Notes under the pieces: model-generated | Seen by the model: the letters and a program-made list of their open reading frames with translations, nothing else | The model's database searches: none | What the model was told of the DNA's origin: nothing | Shown: in pieces, positions 60,972 to 64,000 of the stretch | Position numbering within the stretch: the stretch's first letter is position 1 | Layout of the letters: each line of letters opens with the position of its first letter | Position numbers and translations under genes: made by a program | DNA from: DATBLE01 sp963775695 | Lineage (GTDB): Bacteria > Actinomycetota > Thermoleophilia > Gaiellales > Gaiellaceae | Direction of reading: 5' to 3' | Assembly: GCA_963775695.1 (NCBI GenBank) | Contig: CAVZJU010000012.1 | Span: 186,001 to 250,000 of the forward strand | Length of the DNA: 64,000 nt

Positions 60972-62027
60972 GTCGTCCACCTCCACCGGATCCGCGGAAT
61001 CGGCGGTTCCGAACGGCACCTGCTGACGCTGCTGCCCGCGCTCTCCGAGCGCGGGGTCGAGCCGGTCTTCCTGGGCCTCGACGACCCGGGCTGGGCGGTG
61101 GAGCCCTTCTACCGGGAGCTCGACGCCGAATCCGTGCGGCTGCCGTGCCCACGGGACATCGATCCGGTGCTGGTGCGGCGCGTCCAGCGGGAGCTCGCGC
61201 GACTGCGGCCTGACGTCGTCCACACGCACCTCGTGCACGGAGACGTCTACGGCGGGCTCGGCGCGGGCGGCGTGCCGGTGGTCTCCACCAAGCACAACGA
61301 CGACCCGTTCCGCCGCGGGCCGTTCCGCCTCGTCGAGCGGCTGCTCACACGGCGGGCGAGACGCGTGATCGCGATCTCGGAGGCGTTGAGGCGGTACTGC
61401 ATCCAGGCGGTCGGGCTGCCGGCGGGGAAGATCGAGGTCGTCCACTACGGGCTCGACGGACTGCCGGCGCCCTGGGGCGAGGGCCCGGACGTGTCGCTGC
61501 CGGACGAGGCGCGGATCCTGCTGTGCGTCTCGCGGCTCGCGGAGCAGAAGGGCGTGGACGTGGCGGTCCGGGCGCTGGCACACGTGCGCGAGGTCGAGCC
61601 GCGGGCCGTCCTGGTCGTGCTCGGCGAAGGCCCGGAGCGCGCGCGGCTGGCCGCCGACGGCGTGTTCCTGCCGGGGCGCGTCGGCGACGTTGCCTCGTGG
61701 TACCGCCGCGCCGAGCTGCTGGTCCACCCGGCGCGCTGGGAGGGCTTCGGGCTTGCGCTCCTCGAGGCGATGCTGGCTGCGAAGCCGGTGGCGGCGACGC
61801 GCGTGAGCGCCGCGCCGGAGATCGTCGTCGACGGCGAGACCGGCGTGCTGGTGCCGCCGGACGACGACGAGGCGCTGGCCGACGCCGTGCTCGGGCTGCT
61901 CGCCGACCCCGCGCGGGCTGCTGCGATGGGCGAAGCCGGCCTGGTGCGGGCACGGAGCGAGTTCTCGGTGGCGAAGATGGCCGAGCGGACGGCGGCGGTC
62001 TACGCCTCGGTCAGCGCCGAGCGATAG
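60966..62027 (+). CDS. GT4-family glycosyltransferase
   Basis: This 353-aa GT-B enzyme begins VRVVHLHRIRGIGGSERHLL and contains VVHTHLVHGDVYGGLGAGGV, RVIAISEALRRYCIQAVGLP, ILLCVSRLAEQKGVDVAVRA, LVHPARWEGFGLALLEAMLA and APEIVVDGETGVLVPPDDDE. It resembles the convergent gene at 62000 (same GGSE/GSEAHLL and HTHLVH words), so they are paralogs. Its GTG lies in the 25-bp remnant of the tandem repeat, the same bases that end the upstream gene in repeat unit 1. Confidence 0.92.
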   Translation: MRVVHLHRIRGIGGSERHLLTLLPALSERGVEPVFLGLDDPGWAVEPFYRELDAESVRLPCPRDIDPVLVRRVQRELARLRPDVVHTHLVHGDVYGGLGAGGVPVVSTKHNDDPFRRGPFRLVERLLTRRARRVIAISEALRRYCIQAVGLPAGKIEVVHYGLDGLPAPWGEGPDVSLPDEARILLCVSRLAEQKGVDVAVRALAHVREVEPRAVLVVLGEGPERARLAADGVFLPGRVGDVASWYRRAELLVHPARWEGFGLALLEAMLAAKPVAATRVSAAPEIVVDGETGVLVPPDDDEALADAVLGLLADPARAAAMGEAGLVRARSEFSVAKMAERTAAVYASVSAER

Positions 62028-63106
62028 AGGATCTCGGTCCGGTCGACGCAGCGCTCCTCGAGGAAGTCGCGGAGCGCGCGGTTGCGTCCGGCCCGCCCCA
62101 TCTCGGCGGCGAGCTCGAGGTTTCCGGCCAGGCGGACGATCGCCAGCCGCAGCGGCTCGGCCTCGCCGGGGGCGACCAGAATGCCCGTCTCCCCGTCGCG
62201 GACGAGCTCACCGAGGCCGCCGATCTCCGCGGCGATCACCGGGCGGGCGCGCTCCATCGCCTCCAGTGCGACCATCCCGAAGCCCTCGCCCATCGAGGGG
62301 ACGACCACGACGGCGGCCCGCTCGATCGCGCTCTGGATCGGCGAGACGTGGCCGAGGAAGCGGACGGCGTCGGCGACCCCGAGCTCGCGGGCGAGCGCCC
62401 GGAGGGCCGGCTCGAGCGGGCCGCGGCCGGCGACGTCCAGCTCGAGGCCCGGGACGTCCCGCCGCGCGGCCGCGAAGGCCCGCAGCAGCACGATGTGGCC
62501 CTTGATCGGAATCAGCCGCCCGACGCACAGCAGACGGGGAGCGTCGCCCGTGTACGCCGCCGGCTCGCCGTTCGGCGTGATCCCGTAGTGGACGATCTCG
62601 AAGCTCTCCTCCGCGAAGCCCTCCGTTTCCGCCAGGTAGCGCGCCAGACCCCGGGAGATGGCGATGTGCACGTGCGCGAGGCTGGCGACCGTGCGGTCGC
62701 CGAGCGCGAACGCCCTGCCTTCGCGGAACTCGTTGAAGCCGTGCTTCGTGGAGAACCGCAGCGGCACACGCGCCAGCAGCCCGGCCATCTGGCCGTAGGC
62801 GTCGGCGTGAACGAGGTGCGTGTGCAGGATCTCGGGCCGGTGACGGGCCAGGTAGCCGCCGAGCTCGAAGAAGGCGAGCGGGTCGACGTCGGCGCGCAGC
62901 CGCATCGTGTCGAGCGGCACTCCCGTCGCCTCGAGCGCGCGGGCGAAGTCCCATGCCCCGGGCTCGTCCTCGTGCAGCATCAGCATCCGGACGTCCCAGC
63001 CGCGTTCCCGCAGCCGCGGGAGCAGCGAGAGCAGGTGAGCCTCCGACCCGGAGATGCCGGCGACCTTCTGCAGGTGGAGGACACGGGTCCCGTCCATCGC
63101 CGTCAT
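62000..63106 (-). CDS. GT4-family glycosyltransferase
   Basis: This 368-aa GT-B protein has RVLHLQKVAGISGSEAHLLS, ILHTHLVHADAYGQMAGLLA, HIAISRGLARYLAETEGFAE, LLCVGRLIPIKGHIVLLRAF and VVVPSMGEGFGMVALEAMER, then LVRDGETGILVAPGEAEPLR. The ATG at 63106 was used; an ATG three codons downstream (63097) is also possible. It converges with the 60966 gene with a 28-nt overlap and lies 29 nt after the partial glycosyltransferase gene. Donor and acceptor are unknown. Confidence 0.92.
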   Translation of the reverse strand: MTAMDGTRVLHLQKVAGISGSEAHLLSLLPRLRERGWDVRMLMLHEDEPGAWDFARALEATGVPLDTMRLRADVDPLAFFELGGYLARHRPEILHTHLVHADAYGQMAGLLARVPLRFSTKHGFNEFREGRAFALGDRTVASLAHVHIAISRGLARYLAETEGFAEESFEIVHYGITPNGEPAAYTGDAPRLLCVGRLIPIKGHIVLLRAFAAARRDVPGLELDVAGRGPLEPALRALARELGVADAVRFLGHVSPIQSAIERAAVVVVPSMGEGFGMVALEAMERARPVIAAEIGGLGELVRDGETGILVAPGEAEPLRLAIVRLAGNLELAAEMGRAGRNRALRDFLEERCVDRTEILYRSALTEA

Positions 63107-63135
63107 GTTGCCGCGTCGCTCCCCACGGCGGCGTC

Positions 63136-64000
63136 TCACGAGGCCGCCTCCACGACCGCCGTCGCCCACGAGTCGACCGAGTGCTCGGCGGCGACCCGAT
63201 CGCGGAGCGCGCGGCCCAGGGCCCGCCGCTCCCCGGCCGACCGGGCTCCGAACGCGAGCAGGCTGTCGGCGAGCGAGCGCGGGTCCTCCCGCTGGAAGCG
63301 GAGCTCGTCGGGCAAGAGCGCATCGAATGCCGGATTGGAGGCGATCGCCGGCGTGCAGCCCGCGCACGCCTCGTAGACGACCTTGTCGGTCGCGCCCGCG
63401 CGCATGTTGTTGACCAGCACGTCCGCGCGCGCGAGCAGCCGCGGCACCTCGCTGCGCAGCACCGCGTGGCCGAGCTTCACGCGGCGGGCGAGGTCGAGCT
63501 CCTCGACCAGCCGCTCGAGCTCGCCGCGATGAGCCCGTTCCTCCGGGTTCAGTGCCGGCCCGTAGGCCTCCAGCCGCAGGTCGATCCCGTCGTCGATAGC
63601 GAGCCTGGCCGCCCGCAGCACGACGTCGAGGCCCTTGGCCCGCGAGTAGCGCCCCAGGACGAGCGCACGCAGATCGGGGTGCGCCGCCTCGCCGTCGGCG
63701 CAGGAGAACTCGGAGAGGTCGATCCCGTGCCCGATCCCGCGCACCTTCGGCGAGTCGATCGGGAACGTCCGCCTGTCGACGCTGAGCACGGCGTTCGAGA
63801 CCCGCTCGGCCAGCCGGAGCGTCCGCGAGACGCTCCAGTGCGTGTACCAGAGCAGCACCTTCACCCCCAGCGGGCGGGCGAGCGGGGCCGTCAGCACCGC
63901 GTAGATCGGGCACATGTGCGCGACCACCGCGGCCGGCTTCGGCCGGCCGGCCAGCTCGGCGGCGAGCGCCGACTCGAACTTCGCTCCGCGCCCCATCTGC
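63136..64000 (-). CDS. GT4-family glycosyltransferase, N-terminus cut by window edge
   Basis: The C-terminal ~288 residues are present and the frame is open to the window end. Typical GT-B motifs are KVLLWYTHWSVSRTLRLAER, AVLSVDRRTFPIDSPKVRGI, ALVLGRYSRAKGLDVVLRAA and ADVLVNNMRAGATDKVVYEA, where the usual EGFG loop is replaced by ATDKVVYEACAG. The apparent ATG at 63996 would begin mid-domain, so the true start (about 60-80 residues earlier) is outside. It continues the minus-strand glycosyltransferase unit with the 62000 gene. Confidence 0.88.
   Translation of the reverse strand, partial: QMGRGAKFESALAAELAGRPKPAAVVAHMCPIYAVLTAPLARPLGVKVLLWYTHWSVSRTLRLAERVSNAVLSVDRRTFPIDSPKVRGIGHGIDLSEFSCADGEAAHPDLRALVLGRYSRAKGLDVVLRAARLAIDDGIDLRLEAYGPALNPEERAHRGELERLVEELDLARRVKLGHAVLRSEVPRLLARADVLVNNMRAGATDKVVYEACAGCTPAIASNPAFDALLPDELRFQREDPRSLADSLLAFGARSAGERRALGRALRDRVAAEHSVDSWATAVVEAAS

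Overview
The window is about 70% GC with tightly packed, mostly overlapping genes and many GTG starts. It carries a complete coenzyme F420 set (fused fbiC, cofC, cofD, cofE) with F420/flavin-dependent oxidoreductases, and it shows repeated signs of leaderless transcription. Together these point to a high-GC Actinomycetota; a deep-branching class such as Thermoleophilia is my guess and was not tested. No tRNA, rRNA, CRISPR array or phage was seen. Because of the GC content nearly every gene has long antisense open frames, which I left out.

Region 1 (1-20913) is metabolic. It begins with a partial GntR regulator and a MOSC protein, then a divergent mmsA / class III aminotransferase pair, a large membrane protein, a PNPOx-like flavoprotein and a D-2-hydroxyacid dehydrogenase. 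An amidase, a PPOX-type F420 enzyme and fbiC form a minus-strand unit, facing cofC and an F420-dependent LLM oxidoreductase. A macro-domain protein, a GGDEF protein with four GAF-like regions, cofE-cofD, a PolX-like protein with degraded polymerase residues, and a methyltransferase follow.

Region 2 (20910-27649) holds an unusual minus-strand chain in which every gene overlaps the next by 4-8 nt: vapB, vapC, hemE, hemH, wzt and a 91-aa unknown. A toxin-antitoxin pair, two heme genes and the ATPase of a polysaccharide exporter thus share one apparent transcript. The permease partner (wzm) lies about 3.4 kb away, across the hem genes.

Region 3 (27749-64000) is a very large surface-polysaccharide locus. 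It has two initiating phosphoglycosyltransferases: a WecA-like enzyme fused to a WbpM-type front half that lacks the dehydratase, and a WbaP/WcaJ-like enzyme. It also has gmd, an fcl-like gene and a third SDR for GDP-deoxysugars, about eleven GT4-type and two GT2 glycosyltransferases, six polytopic GT-C-like proteins, several methyltransferases, an AsnB-type amidotransferase and a possible deacetylase. The largest unit is a ten-gene minus-strand series (43377 to 32339). I saw no Wzx flippase, so the Wzm/Wzt ABC route is the only export system visible here.

Repeats are the other theme. There are two copies of a REPIN-like palindrome doublet about 120 bp long (1257-1381 and 34713-34833), one of which supplies a glycosyltransferase start codon. 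There are four copies of a G-rich hairpin family (near 25796, 43511, 51664 and 59367). Finally, a strongly structured 173-bp unit is duplicated exactly in tandem between two glycosyltransferase genes (60601-60971).
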